Of a stretch of 64,000 nucleotides of DNA, positions 18,903 through 27,498 are shown in pieces. Every line of letters begins with the position of its first letter. The first letter of the stretch is position 1. The stretch comes from HKCCE3408 sp038530555 (GTDB taxonomy: Bacteria > Pseudomonadota > Alphaproteobacteria > Rhodobacterales > Rhodobacteraceae). The stretch lies in NCBI GenBank assembly GCA_038530555.1, contig JBCBCN010000001.1, positions 1 through 64,000 of the forward strand, written 5' to 3'. A program made the position numbers and the translations under genes. The notes beneath the pieces are model-generated. The model saw nothing but the letters and a program-made list of their open reading frames with translations, was not told the DNA's origin and ran no database searches.

Positions 18903-19685
18903 ATGACCAAGACGATCCTGATCACGGGCGCCACTGATGGAATTGGCCTGTTGACGGCTGAGAAACTCGCTTCTGCCGGGCACAAGGTGCTTTTGCATGG
19001 CCGCAGCGAAGAGAAGCTTGTCAAGGCCGCCGCAAAGGTTGGCGGCACCAGCGAGACCTATCGGGCGGATTTGTCCAAAATGGACGATGTTCAGGCCTTG
19101 GCGAAGGCGGTCAAAGCGGATCACGAAACCCTCGATGTGGTGATCAACAATGCCGGAATTCTAAAATCGCCGCAGGTCAAAACAGATGCGGGCCGCGATA
19201 TCCGTTTTGAGGTGAACACAATCGCCCCGTATGCCCTGACGCGGGCGCTGCTGCCGAGCATGCCGGCAGATGGCCGCGTGGTGAACCTGTCCTCGGCGGC
19301 GCAAGCCCCGGTCGATGTGACCGCAATGACGGCGTTTCGTCCGATGGGCGATATGGAGGCCTATGCGCAAAGCAAGCTGGCCATCACCATTTGGAGCGCG
19401 GAGATGGCGAAAGAAAACCTAGACGGACCCGTCATCGTTTCGGTCAATCCGGGCTCTCTGCTGGCCTCCAAGATGGTGAAGGAAGGCTTCGGTGTCGCGG
19501 GTAACGATCTGAACATCGGCGCCGATATCCTGGTTGCTGCGGCCACCGGCTCGGACTTCGCAGACGCGTCGGGCAAGTATTTCGACAATGACAGCGGACG
19601 GTTTGCATCGCCGCATGGGGCCGCTGGCAACGCAGCCCAAGTGTCGGCTGTGATGTCGGCGCTCAAGGACATAACCGGATTATGA
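18903..19685 (+). CDS. Short-chain dehydrogenase/reductase
   Basis: With the start at MTKTILITG the protein is 260 aa. It has the NAD(P)-binding motif TGATDGIG (about residues 8-15), the NNAG motif (about 82-85), a catalytic Ser in VNLSSAAQ, and YAQSKLA, the YxxxK motif. The fold is the classical SDR, close to retinol-dehydrogenase/WW-oxidoreductase types. The substrate is unknown. It is divergent from the LysR gene, which likely regulates it. The upstream in-frame ATG at 18858 is disregarded because it is less well placed. Confidence 0.88.
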   Translation: MTKTILITGATDGIGLLTAEKLASAGHKVLLHGRSEEKLVKAAAKVGGTSETYRADLSKMDDVQALAKAVKADHETLDVVINNAGILKSPQVKTDAGRDIRFEVNTIAPYALTRALLPSMPADGRVVNLSSAAQAPVDVTAMTAFRPMGDMEAYAQSKLAITIWSAEMAKENLDGPVIVSVNPGSLLASKMVKEGFGVAGNDLNIGADILVAAATGSDFADASGKYFDNDSGRFASPHGAAGNAAQVSAVMSALKDITGL

Positions 19686-19778
19686 AGTCTGATCTGCCGC
19701 AGGCTTAGTCTCAAAGCCGCCGATGAATGGGTTTTGGCAGGTGGCCGTCCTGTATTGAGAATGGGCCACGGGCAATAG

Positions 19779-19970
19779 TCAAAGTAGCCGCTGATGTATT
19801 CCGACGACGAAGAGGCCAAGACCCGCCTCAACGCAGGCTAGAATTCGCTCGCGATCCGCTGGGTTAGACATGGAGAGCTTGTGGGCCGAGGCCTCAAGCG
19901 CCTTTAGGTCTGCGACGGTGTCGTTGCGAAGGGCCGGGTTTCGGCTGAAGTCCTAGATGCTTTTGGTCAC
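19779..19970 (-). pseudogene. Small ORF interrupted by an in-frame TAG
   Basis: Downstream of the flavodoxin gene, a frame beginning GTG at 19970 reads MTKSI, then TAG (19953-19955), then a clean protein-like stretch. That stretch contains DFSRNPALRNDTVADLK, ALEASAHKLSMSNPADRERIL and ACVEAGLGLFVVG, and ends at TGA 19779. Amino acid composition and codon use look coding. One C-to-T change (CAG to TAG) would explain the interruption. I do not recognise the family. It could be a decayed last gene of the aldolase-desaturase-flavodoxin operon or a sequencing artefact. Confidence 0.35.
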
Positions 19971-19980
19971 GGGGTGATTT

Positions 19981-20430
19981 CTATGCGGGCTCTTGGATGG
20001 GCAATCCTCTGAACCAGGGAAAGGCCACATCCTCAGGCAGGTCCGCATCAGAAGCATCGTGCAACCCTCGGTCTACGACCATCTGAGCGCCGCACGCGAT
20101 TAACGCGTTCATTACCTTTTCGGAGCCTTGATTGAACGTATCCGCATAGGTTCGATCGCCCAGGCCAAAGATGGCGAACGTGACTGCTGACAGATCAGGC
20201 TTGTCCGTGTTTCGCGCATGAAGAAAGTCCTCAACCGCGGCAGGCACGTCACCACTGCCGGTGGTTGAACAAATAACTAAATAGAGGCCGTCTCCGGTCA
20301 TGTCGGTGGGCGTCAAATCGGCTAGGTTCGACAAGCTGCATTCAAACCCGCTTTCGAGCTCAGTGAAGAAGTCTTCCGCGAGCACTTCCGCATTTCCACA
20401 CTCTGAGCCGTAAAGAATGTCTAGTTTCAT
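19981..20430 (-). CDS. Flavodoxin-domain protein (MioC-like)
   Basis: The 149-aa protein has a flavodoxin-like fold. The FMN phosphate loop is at the N-terminus (LYGSECGNAEVLAEDF), followed by CSTTGSGDVPAAVEDFLH and FGLGDRTYADTFNQGS, which contact the isoalloxazine. It resembles MioC/YqcA rather than long-chain flavodoxins. It probably carries electrons, and its place 18 nt behind a membrane desaturase gene suggests it serves that di-iron enzyme. Confidence 0.88.
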   Translation of the reverse strand: MKLDILYGSECGNAEVLAEDFFTELESGFECSLSNLADLTPTDMTGDGLYLVICSTTGSGDVPAAVEDFLHARNTDKPDLSAVTFAIFGLGDRTYADTFNQGSEKVMNALIACGAQMVVDRGLHDASDADLPEDVAFPWFRGLPIQEPA

Positions 20431-20448
20431 CGTTTCCGTCCTCCGATC

Positions 20449-21477
20449 CTACATCGTGCGGTGCGCGATTTTCTCATACGCGCCGCCCTCACTGATCATG
20501 TAAGGCGCCTGGCGGATGCTTTCGGACTTGGTAGAGAGCCCCATGGAGCGGCGGGTGACGACACGCAGCACCTCGATGTTGGTCTTAAAAAATCCGGGAT
20601 CCGGCTCGGGCACTTGATCTTTCACTTCCTCAGCCAAAGCGTTGAGGTTGTAGAAGGGCACCTGCGGGTAGAGGTGATGCTCCACGTGGTTGTTCATATT
20701 CATGTAGAGGAACTGCGCCACGGGCCCCGTGGCAAAGCTGCGCGTGCTTTCCAGGATCGAGGGAGAGTTCTCCTGCAACTCGACATGCTGGATCAACGTG
20801 AAGAGCAGCATCACCGGCGCTCCGAGGATACGCGGCACAACAAATAGCCATATCGGCGACCAAACACCGAAGAACGGCGCGAGGGCGATGAGAGCGTAAA
20901 GCGCGATCATGATCCGTGCGTTGCGCGTCATCTTGGGAAACGCGCTTTGTGGGCACGCCATGCGCATCGTGTCCGAGTAGCGCCCAAGAGCGAGCTGGAA
21001 GAGCACGTGGGTGTGGAAGCGTGCGAGGCCAAGGCCCGTGATCTCTTGGATCCACCCTGCCAGCCCCATGGGCGTATCAAACGGCATCTGGCTGTCTTTG
21101 CCGACGTGCCAGGTGAACATATGGTGATTGGTATGGGTGTAGCGCCGGTGCAGCGGCTCCTCGATGTAGACGAACGAGGTCACCCAAAGGACTGCCTCGT
21201 TCAGCCACTTGGTCTTGAACGCGGTCCCGTGGGCTGTCTCATGGCTGGCCGAATAACTTGGAACGCACAGAATGATCCCGTGCAGGAACATCGCAGGCCA
21301 CATCATCCAGGTGCCCACGGTCATCAGGACGAGAGTGCCCGACGCGAGGAGCAAGGCGGCCAACTTCGCGAGGTATATCAAGCCCGGGCGATCTGACTTA
21401 GTCGCCAGCTCTTTAACCTTGCGTCCGTTGATCTTCACGCCGGAGGACGCCGCGTTTGTTCTGATGGATTTGCTCAT
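20449..21477 (-). CDS. Membrane fatty-acid desaturase/hydroxylase-like di-iron enzyme
   Basis: The 342-aa protein carries the three histidine boxes of integral-membrane di-iron oxygenases: HETAH near residue 78, HRRYTHTNHH near 110, and NHVEHH near 260. Hydrophobic segments lie before the first box and between boxes 2 and 3. The family desaturates or hydroxylates acyl chains, alkanes and related substrates with O2 and two electrons. The start is 2 nt after the upstream aldolase stop, and flavodoxin follows 18 nt later. This is one operon with its own apparent electron donor. The substrate is not known. Confidence 0.87.
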   Translation of the reverse strand: MSKSIRTNAASSGVKINGRKVKELATKSDRPGLIYLAKLAALLLASGTLVLMTVGTWMMWPAMFLHGIILCVPSYSASHETAHGTAFKTKWLNEAVLWVTSFVYIEEPLHRRYTHTNHHMFTWHVGKDSQMPFDTPMGLAGWIQEITGLGLARFHTHVLFQLALGRYSDTMRMACPQSAFPKMTRNARIMIALYALIALAPFFGVWSPIWLFVVPRILGAPVMLLFTLIQHVELQENSPSILESTRSFATGPVAQFLYMNMNNHVEHHLYPQVPFYNLNALAEEVKDQVPEPDPGFFKTNIEVLRVVTRRSMGLSTKSESIRQAPYMISEGGAYEKIAHRTM

Positions 21478-21479
21478 GG

Positions 21480-22235
21480 TCAGCTCGCGTAATCAGAGTT
21501 TTCGATGTCGAGGATGGCTTTCAGCTCAGCCAAATGGTGCACCGACTGATCGGGGTGGTCTTCCAGCTCTCGCGCGGTTTTCTCCGCGATCTCGTCGGGA
21601 AGAACCCGCAGGGGAACGCCGCACTGCAGGGCGCGGATATAGGTCTCGGCCGCGCGCTCGAAATAATAGAGCCGATTGAACGCGTCAGCGACGTCTTGGC
21701 CCAGCACCAGCACGCCGTGATTGCCCATGATCATTACTTTCTTCTTCGGATCCTGAAGAGCGGCCGCACAACGCGCGCCTTCGTCTTCAAAGGCCAAGCC
21801 GCCGAAATCTCCGTCGATGACATAGCGATTGTAGAAGGTGGCGGTGTTTTGATCGATGGGAGGAAGGGTGCTGTCCGCGAGGCAAGCAAGGATTGTCGCA
21901 AAGGTCGAATGCACGTGCATCACGCATCGGGCATGGAGGCAAAGCCGGTGGATCGACCCGTGCAGCCCCCAAGCGGTGGGGTCCGGCGCGTCCGGACGCT
22001 CCAGCACCATCGGGTCGTTCGCATTAAGATGCAGCAGGTCAGAGGCTTTGATCCGGCTGAAATGCGCGTTCGCAGGATTGATCAAAAATTCTGTTCCCTG
22101 GTCGTTCACGGCGAGGGAAAAGTGGTTTGCAACGGCCTCATGCATATTAAGCCGGGCCGTCCAGCGGAAGGCCGCCGCCATATCCACGCGCTCCTGCCAA
22201 TGGGTGAGGTTAGCAAAGGCAAGTGGTTGCAGCAT
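21480..22235 (-). CDS. Class II aldolase/adducin family protein
   Basis: The start at MLQPLAFANLTHWQE is chosen because GGAGG lies 5 nt upstream; a longer frame would begin at 22253. The 251-aa protein shows the zinc-binding HVHS (HxH) motif after ARCVMHVHSTFAT and a further His in IMGNHGVLVLG, typical of L-fuculose-phosphate-aldolase folds. Many members of this branch in roseobacters act on unknown substrates. It heads the aldolase-desaturase-flavodoxin operon and is divergent from the LysR gene at 22346. Confidence 0.85.
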   Translation of the reverse strand: MLQPLAFANLTHWQERVDMAAAFRWTARLNMHEAVANHFSLAVNDQGTEFLINPANAHFSRIKASDLLHLNANDPMVLERPDAPDPTAWGLHGSIHRLCLHARCVMHVHSTFATILACLADSTLPPIDQNTATFYNRYVIDGDFGGLAFEDEGARCAAALQDPKKKVMIMGNHGVLVLGQDVADAFNRLYYFERAAETYIRALQCGVPLRVLPDEIAEKTARELEDHPDQSVHHLAELKAILDIENSDYAS

Positions 22236-22345
22236 AGAAACCTCCATGTCCAAGGGCGCTCATAAGCTCATGGACTGCGGCCTGCTTCCTGACAAACAAA
22301 GAAATTCACGCTATACTATTAATCAAATTAATGGATGTATCTCGC

Positions 22346-23236
22346 ATGAACAGCGTGGAAAAAAATTTGCCGCCACTGACCTGGCTGCGCGCCTTTGAGG
22401 CCGCCGCACGACACCTGTCATTCACCCGTGCCGCCGCTGATATCGACCTCACCCAATCCGCCGTCAGCCAACATGTCCGCAGCCTCGAAGCATTCCTCGG
22501 CAAGGATCTGTTTATTCGCAAAATCAGGGCCTTGGAGCTCACCGAGGCCGGCGGCCATTATTTGCCCGTGGTCCGAGAAGCGTTCGAGCTGCTCTCACGG
22601 GGCACTCAGGCCTTCACAGGGCTCGACCGTGGGCTCACCATGGTGCTGCAATGCAATCTGGCCTTCTCCGTCTACTGGTTAGCGCCGCGCTTGCATCGGC
22701 TTTATGCTGCAAACCCATGGCTTGTTCTTAACATCGTGACCCCCATCTGGGACCCGGAACGCCACGCTGCCAATGCAGCCATCGAGATCAGGTTCGGCCA
22801 TGAACAAGAAATGACCAGAACTGCGGAGCGTCTAACCCACGACGGCTACTTCCCCGTCTGCGCGCCAGACTACCAGGGGGGCAAATTTGATTTGGAGGCC
22901 GCGACAAAATTCGACTGCGCCGGTATCCGAAGCAATTGGAGCACTTGGTTCGACTCCCAAGGACAAGAGGAACCGCAAGGCTCCGCCGTAAACCTAACCT
23001 CAACCTATGTGATCGCTATGCAAGCGGCCCTAGCAGGTGCAGGCATGACCCTGACCCACGACACTCTAGTGCGAGACTTGACCGCCCAAGGCACCCTCGT
23101 CTGCCCCTTTGATCACAAGCCCGATCTAACGGAAGGATATTTTTTGATTTCTCCAAGCGAGTACGCCCAGACCCCGGCGACAGAAGCATTCAAATCGTGG
23201 ATCGAAGGTGAGTTGAATGGGTCACTTGAAGCATGA
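22346..23236 (+). CDS. LysR family regulator, GcvA type
   Basis: The N-terminus LPPLTWLRAFEAAARHLSFTRAAADIDLTQSAVSQHVRSLE is diagnostic of the GcvA-like LysR branch. The effector domain follows, giving 296 aa from ATG 22346. An ATG at 22331 is an alternative start and would add 5 residues. It is divergent from the aldolase-desaturase-flavodoxin operon with about 110 nt between starts, and is its likely regulator. Confidence 0.88.
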   Translation: MNSVEKNLPPLTWLRAFEAAARHLSFTRAAADIDLTQSAVSQHVRSLEAFLGKDLFIRKIRALELTEAGGHYLPVVREAFELLSRGTQAFTGLDRGLTMVLQCNLAFSVYWLAPRLHRLYAANPWLVLNIVTPIWDPERHAANAAIEIRFGHEQEMTRTAERLTHDGYFPVCAPDYQGGKFDLEAATKFDCAGIRSNWSTWFDSQGQEEPQGSAVNLTSTYVIAMQAALAGAGMTLTHDTLVRDLTAQGTLVCPFDHKPDLTEGYFLISPSEYAQTPATEAFKSWIEGELNGSLEA

Positions 23237-23326
23237 GCCAGACGCCTGCCAGGCCATAACTCCGTGGCTCGGGGATGCCATGCGCGCGTAGCTTTTCGGG
23301 ACTAAGCGGCGTGTGACAGGGCAGCG

Positions 23327-23788
23327 TCATGGGATCCGGGCCCGGTCGACAAAGCGCCTAAGCGCAAAGCGGGAACGGACTGCGCGGATCCCTTCGAGGC
23401 GCAGGAGCTTGGTTTGCAGAAAGCTCTCAAACTCCTCGAGGCTGGCGACGACCACCTCAAGCAGAAAATCCTGCGCGCCTGTCATGAGGGAGCCGGTCAC
23501 GACCTCTTCGAACCGGCTGACATCACGCACGAAGCGGTCAACCTCTTTGCCCTCCTGGCGCTCAAGCTCGACCGAGACGAAGGCGGTGATGCCGAACCCT
23601 GCGGCCTTGCGGTCGATGCGCGCGCGGTAACCTGCGATCAGGCCGGCCTCTTCGAGACGTTTCAAGCGGCGCTTGCAAGGGGTTTGTGACAGGCCGACGC
23701 TCTCGGACAGCTCGACGAGCGACATCCTTCCGTCCCGCTCCATCGCGCGGAGTATGGCGCGGTCTATGCTGTCAGTAGTGATTGTCAC
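23327..23788 (-). CDS. Lrp/AsnC family transcriptional regulator (BkdR-like)
   Basis: The 153-aa protein starts with GTG (23788). The N-terminal HTH (DRAILRAMERDGRMSLVELSESVGLSQTPCKRRLKRLEEAGLI) is followed by the RAM/ASNC ligand domain (VSVELERQEGKEVDRFV... with VTGSLMTGAQDFLLEVVV). It is divergent from a branched-chain 2-oxoacid dehydrogenase operon. The arrangement matches Pseudomonas bkdR-bkdA1A2BV, so it is probably a branched-chain amino-acid-responsive activator of that operon. Confidence 0.88.
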   Translation of the reverse strand: MTITTDSIDRAILRAMERDGRMSLVELSESVGLSQTPCKRRLKRLEEAGLIAGYRARIDRKAAGFGITAFVSVELERQEGKEVDRFVRDVSRFEEVVTGSLMTGAQDFLLEVVVASLEEFESFLQTKLLRLEGIRAVRSRFALRRFVDRARIP

Positions 23789-23789
23789 G

Positions 23790-23810
23790 CTAATTTACCC
23801 AATTCATTAG
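23790..23810. promoter_or_regulatory. Palindromic AT-rich site at the Lrp-gene start (candidate operator)
   Basis: CTAAT (23790-23794) and ATTAG (23806-23810) flank an AT-rich centre 2 nt upstream of the GTG start of the Lrp-type gene. Lrp/AsnC proteins bind such imperfect 15-21-bp palindromes. Autoregulation is inferred. Confidence 0.35.
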
Positions 23811-24011
23811 TGATTTTCGCCATATATTTGCCGAGATACTGGGTAGATTGAGCTTTTTCAACCAAATCTGCGGGGTAAGCTGCTCAAAAGCTGGGAGGCG
23901 TTTCATGGGTTCAAAACAGGGTGCCGCGGTTGCGCATGGCTCATATCGGTGCGGCGAAAGCCCTGGATCAGACTCTATAAGCCGTGCTCCCCGACCAGAA
24001 AGCCTAGCGGT

Positions 24012-25253
24012 ATGAGCGACGGTGACCGTAGCCCCGCCCTGACGCTGAAGGTCCCTGAGCCGGGCTGTCGGCCTGGCGATACACCAGATTTTTCTGATTT
24101 CGAGATCCCCCGCGCCGGTGCCGTGCCGCGCCCGCCATTGGACGTGGCGCCGGATGATATCCGCGATATGGCTTTCTCGATCATCCGCGTGCTCAACAAA
24201 GAGGGCCACGCCGTTGGCGAATGGGCCGGGGACTTGACGCCTGACGATCTGCGCGCGGGCCTGCGGCACATGATGCTGCTGCGCGTGTTCGATGCCCGGA
24301 TGCTGACCGCGCAGCGCCAAGGCAAGGTGACGTTTTACGCGCAGCATTTGGGCGAGGAGGCCGTGAGTTGCGCCTTTCGCCAAGCGCTCAAACCCGGAGA
24401 CATGAATTTCCCGACCTACCGCCAGGCGGGCCTGCTGATCGCGTCTGGCTTTCCGTTGAGCGAATTGATGAACCAGAATTACGGCAACGCCGCCGATCCC
24501 CTCAAGGGGCGCCAATTGCCGATCTGCTACAGCTCGAAAGAGCATGGCTTTTTCACGGTGTCGGGCAATCTGGGCACGCAGTTCTTGCAATCGGTCGGAT
24601 GGGCAATGGCCTCGGCGATTTCGAACGACACCAAGATTGCCGCCGGTTGGATCGGCGATGGCTCAACGGCTGAGAACGATTTTCACGCCGCGATGGTCTT
24701 TGCCTCGACCTATAGCGCGCCGGTCGTCCTGAATATCGTCAACAACCAATGGGCGATCTCGACCTTTCAGGGCATCGCGCGGGGCGGGGTGGGAACATTT
24801 GCCGCCCGCGGCCATGGCTTTGGCATCGCGTCGATCCGGGTGGACGGCAACGATTACCTCGCCGTGCACGCGGTGGCCAAATGGGCGGCTGATCGGGCCA
24901 GGGCAGGGCATGGCCCCACCCTGATCGAATATGTGACCTACCGCGTGGGCGCGCATTCGTCCTCGGATGATCCTTCGGTCTATCGCTCGGGGGATGAGGC
25001 TGCGGCTTGGCCCCTGGGCGACCCGATTGAGCGGCTGAAGACGCATTTGATCACGCTCGGCGAATGGTCCGAAGAACGTCACGCCCAGGCTCAAGCCGAG
25101 CTTGAGGATGAAGTGCGCGCGGCCCAGAGGGAGGCCGAGGCGATCGGCACGATGGGTTCGGGCGCGCAGCCCTCGGCGCGCGATATGTTCGAGGATGTCT
25201 ATGCCGAAATGCCGCCACATCTGATCGCACAGCGCCGCGAGGCGGGGTACTGA
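24012..25253 (+). CDS. bkdA1: Branched-chain 2-oxoacid dehydrogenase E1 alpha
   Basis: E1 alpha decarboxylates branched-chain 2-oxoacids from Val, Leu and Ile using thiamine diphosphate. Starting at MSDGDRSP (24012) gives 413 aa. The ThDP motif GDGSTAENDFHAAMVFASTYSAPVVLNIVNN (GDG...NN) lies at about residues 215-245. The YRVGAHSSSDDPSVYR phosphorylation-loop region follows. The N-terminal extension of about 50 residues is usual for the BCKDH alpha subunit and argues against pyruvate dehydrogenase. It is the first gene of a four-gene operon, 1 nt from E1 beta. Confidence 0.93.
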   Translation: MSDGDRSPALTLKVPEPGCRPGDTPDFSDFEIPRAGAVPRPPLDVAPDDIRDMAFSIIRVLNKEGHAVGEWAGDLTPDDLRAGLRHMMLLRVFDARMLTAQRQGKVTFYAQHLGEEAVSCAFRQALKPGDMNFPTYRQAGLLIASGFPLSELMNQNYGNAADPLKGRQLPICYSSKEHGFFTVSGNLGTQFLQSVGWAMASAISNDTKIAAGWIGDGSTAENDFHAAMVFASTYSAPVVLNIVNNQWAISTFQGIARGGVGTFAARGHGFGIASIRVDGNDYLAVHAVAKWAADRARAGHGPTLIEYVTYRVGAHSSSDDPSVYRSGDEAAAWPLGDPIERLKTHLITLGEWSEERHAQAQAELEDEVRAAQREAEAIGTMGSGAQPSARDMFEDVYAEMPPHLIAQRREAGY

Positions 25254-25254
25254 T

Positions 25255-26268
25255 ATGGCGCAGATGACGATGATCGAGGCGATCCGCGACGCCCACGACA
25301 CAGCGATGGAAGCTGATCCCAGGGTTGTGGTCTTTGGCGAGGATGTGGGCTTTTTCGGCGGCGTGTTCCGCTGCACCGCCGGGCTTCAGGCCAAATACGG
25401 TAAGTCCCGTTGTTTCGATGCGCCGATCAACGAAAGCGGTATCGTAGGTGCGGCCATCGGCATGGCAGCTTATGGTCTGAGGCCCGTGGTTGAGATCCAA
25501 TTCGCCGATTACGTGCTTCCTGCCTATGATCAGATCGCGTCCGAGGCGGCGCGGCTGAGATACCGCTCCAACGGAGACTTCACCTGCCCCCTGGTGATCC
25601 GCATGCCCACGGGCGGGGGCATTTTCGGCGGTCAGACCCATAGCCAAAGCCCCGAGGCGATCTTCACCCATGTCAGCGGGCTAAAGGTCGTGATCCCCTC
25701 GAACCCGCGCGACGCCAAGGGCCTGCTGCTGGCCTCGATCGAAGACCCTGATCCGGTGATCTTTCTGGAGCCCAAGCGCCTTTACAATGGTCCCTTCGAC
25801 GGCCACCACGACCGGCCGCTGACCTCGTGGAAGGGCCATGCCCTCGGCGACGTGCCCGAGGGCGGCGAGACGATCCCCCTGGGCCAGGCCGAGGTTCGGC
25901 GGGCTGGGCGGGATGTGACGGTCCTGGCCTATGGCACGATGGTTTACGTGGCTGAGGCGGCGGCCGAGGCGGCGGGGGTCGAGGCCGAGATCATAGATTT
26001 GCGCACGCTTGTCCCGCTCGATCTTGAGACCATCGCGGCTTCGGTCAAAAAGACCGGGCGCTGTGTCATCGTGCATGAGGCCACGCGCATTTCGGGCTTT
26101 GGCGGAGAGTTGATGTCCCAGGTGCAGGAGGCGTGCTTTTATCATCTGGAGGCACCGATTGCCCGGGTCACTGGCTGGGACACGCCCTATCCCCACACCC
26201 AGGAATGGGAGTATTTTCCCGGCCCCGCGCGGGTGGCCGAGGCGCTCAAGCGCGTCATGGAGGACTGA
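25255..26268 (+). CDS. bkdA2: Branched-chain 2-oxoacid dehydrogenase E1 beta
   Basis: The 337-aa protein is a transketolase-like pyrimidine-binding domain (FGEDVGFFGGVFRCTAGL, then INESGIVGAAIGMAAYGLRPVVEIQFADY) plus a C-terminal transketolase domain (VTVLAYGTMVYVAEAAAEAAG, VIVHEATRISGFGGEL). The length matches BCKDH beta. It follows E1 alpha by 1 nt and ends in the TGA just before the E2 ATG, so expression of the subunits should be coupled. Confidence 0.94.
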   Translation: MAQMTMIEAIRDAHDTAMEADPRVVVFGEDVGFFGGVFRCTAGLQAKYGKSRCFDAPINESGIVGAAIGMAAYGLRPVVEIQFADYVLPAYDQIASEAARLRYRSNGDFTCPLVIRMPTGGGIFGGQTHSQSPEAIFTHVSGLKVVIPSNPRDAKGLLLASIEDPDPVIFLEPKRLYNGPFDGHHDRPLTSWKGHALGDVPEGGETIPLGQAEVRRAGRDVTVLAYGTMVYVAEAAAEAAGVEAEIIDLRTLVPLDLETIAASVKKTGRCVIVHEATRISGFGGELMSQVQEACFYHLEAPIARVTGWDTPYPHTQEWEYFPGPARVAEALKRVMED

Positions 26269-27498
26269 ATGGCCGTCTACGAAATGCGCCTTCCCGATAT
26301 CGGCGAGGGCATCACCGAGGCGGAAATTTCCGAATGGCATGTCAAACCGGGCGATCTGGTCGCCGAGGATGATATCCTGGCCGCTGTGATGACCGACAAG
26401 GCGGCGGTGGAGGTGCCTTCGGTCGTTGAGGGCAAAGTGCTCGATCTGGCTTGTGAGGTTGGCGAGAGCCTGGCCATCGGTTCGGTGCTGGTGCGGATCG
26501 ATGTGGCCGGGGCCGAGGGTGGCGGCACGAGCAAAGAGGTCCAGGCCGCTGAGCCTGAAACCGCTCCGCAGACCGCGCGGACGCAAAACTTAAACCCCGG
26601 CGCCAAGCCCCTGGCCGCGCCGTCGGTCCGGGCAAAGGCACGGGCGGCGGGGGTCGATCTGCGTGCGGTGGCGGGCACTGGCCCGGCCGGGCGCATCCGG
26701 CACGAGGATTTCGACGCGCATTTGGCCGCTAAAGGATCGGGTCATTTGCCCAACAATCCGCCAACCGATCCGCCGCAAGCAGCTCGTTCCAAGCGCACCG
26801 GCACCACCGAGATCCGCGTGGTCGGCATGCGCCGCAAGATCGCCGAGAAGATGGTGACCGCCAAGCGCCAAATTCCCCATATCACCCTGGTCGATGAGGT
26901 TGATATGGAGGCGCTGGAGGATCTGCGCGGCAAGCTCAACGCCCGCCATGCAGGCACGCGGCCCAAGCTGACACTGCTGCCGTTCCTGGCCCGTGCGTTG
27001 GTCGAGGCTTTGCGCGACAGCCCCGAGATGAATGCCCGCTACGACGATGAAGCGGGCGTGATCCACCGCCACGAGGCGCTGCATCTGGGTGTCGCGGCGC
27101 AGACCTCCCAGGGGCTGACCGTGCCGGTTCTACGCCATGCTGAAGCGCTGAGCCTATGGGAGGCGGCGGCCGAGATCGCGCGTCTGGCCGAGGCCGCGCG
27201 GGCAGGCTCGATCAAGCGCGAGGAGTTGAGCGGCGGGACGTTGACCATCAGCTCGCTCGGTGCGCTCGGCGGTCTGGTCTCGACGCCGATCATCAACCAC
27301 CCGGAAGTGGCCGTGATCGGTGTAAACAAGATGCAGGTGCGCCCGGTCTGGGACGGGACCGCGTTTCAGCCGCGCAAGATGATGAACCTAAGCGCCAGCT
27401 TTGATCACCGGGTGATCGACGGCTGGGATGCCGGCGTGTTCATGGCGCGTCTCAAAGAGCTTCTCGAGACGCCCGCCCTATTGTTTGTCGAGGGGTAG
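26269..27498 (+). CDS. bkdB: Branched-chain 2-oxoacid dehydrogenase E2 (dihydrolipoyl acyltransferase)
   Basis: The 409-aa protein has one N-terminal lipoyl domain with the lipoylated Lys in TDKAAVEVPS (about residue 44). A peripheral subunit-binding domain follows (APSVRAKARAAGVDLRAVAGTGPAGRIRHEDFD), then an acyltransferase catalytic domain ending in the active-site HRVIDG motif (SFDHRVIDGWDAG). It begins immediately after the E1 beta stop and abuts E3. Confidence 0.94.
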   Translation: MAVYEMRLPDIGEGITEAEISEWHVKPGDLVAEDDILAAVMTDKAAVEVPSVVEGKVLDLACEVGESLAIGSVLVRIDVAGAEGGGTSKEVQAAEPETAPQTARTQNLNPGAKPLAAPSVRAKARAAGVDLRAVAGTGPAGRIRHEDFDAHLAAKGSGHLPNNPPTDPPQAARSKRTGTTEIRVVGMRRKIAEKMVTAKRQIPHITLVDEVDMEALEDLRGKLNARHAGTRPKLTLLPFLARALVEALRDSPEMNARYDDEAGVIHRHEALHLGVAAQTSQGLTVPVLRHAEALSLWEAAAEIARLAEAARAGSIKREELSGGTLTISSLGALGGLVSTPIINHPEVAVIGVNKMQVRPVWDGTAFQPRKMMNLSASFDHRVIDGWDAGVFMARLKELLETPALLFVEG

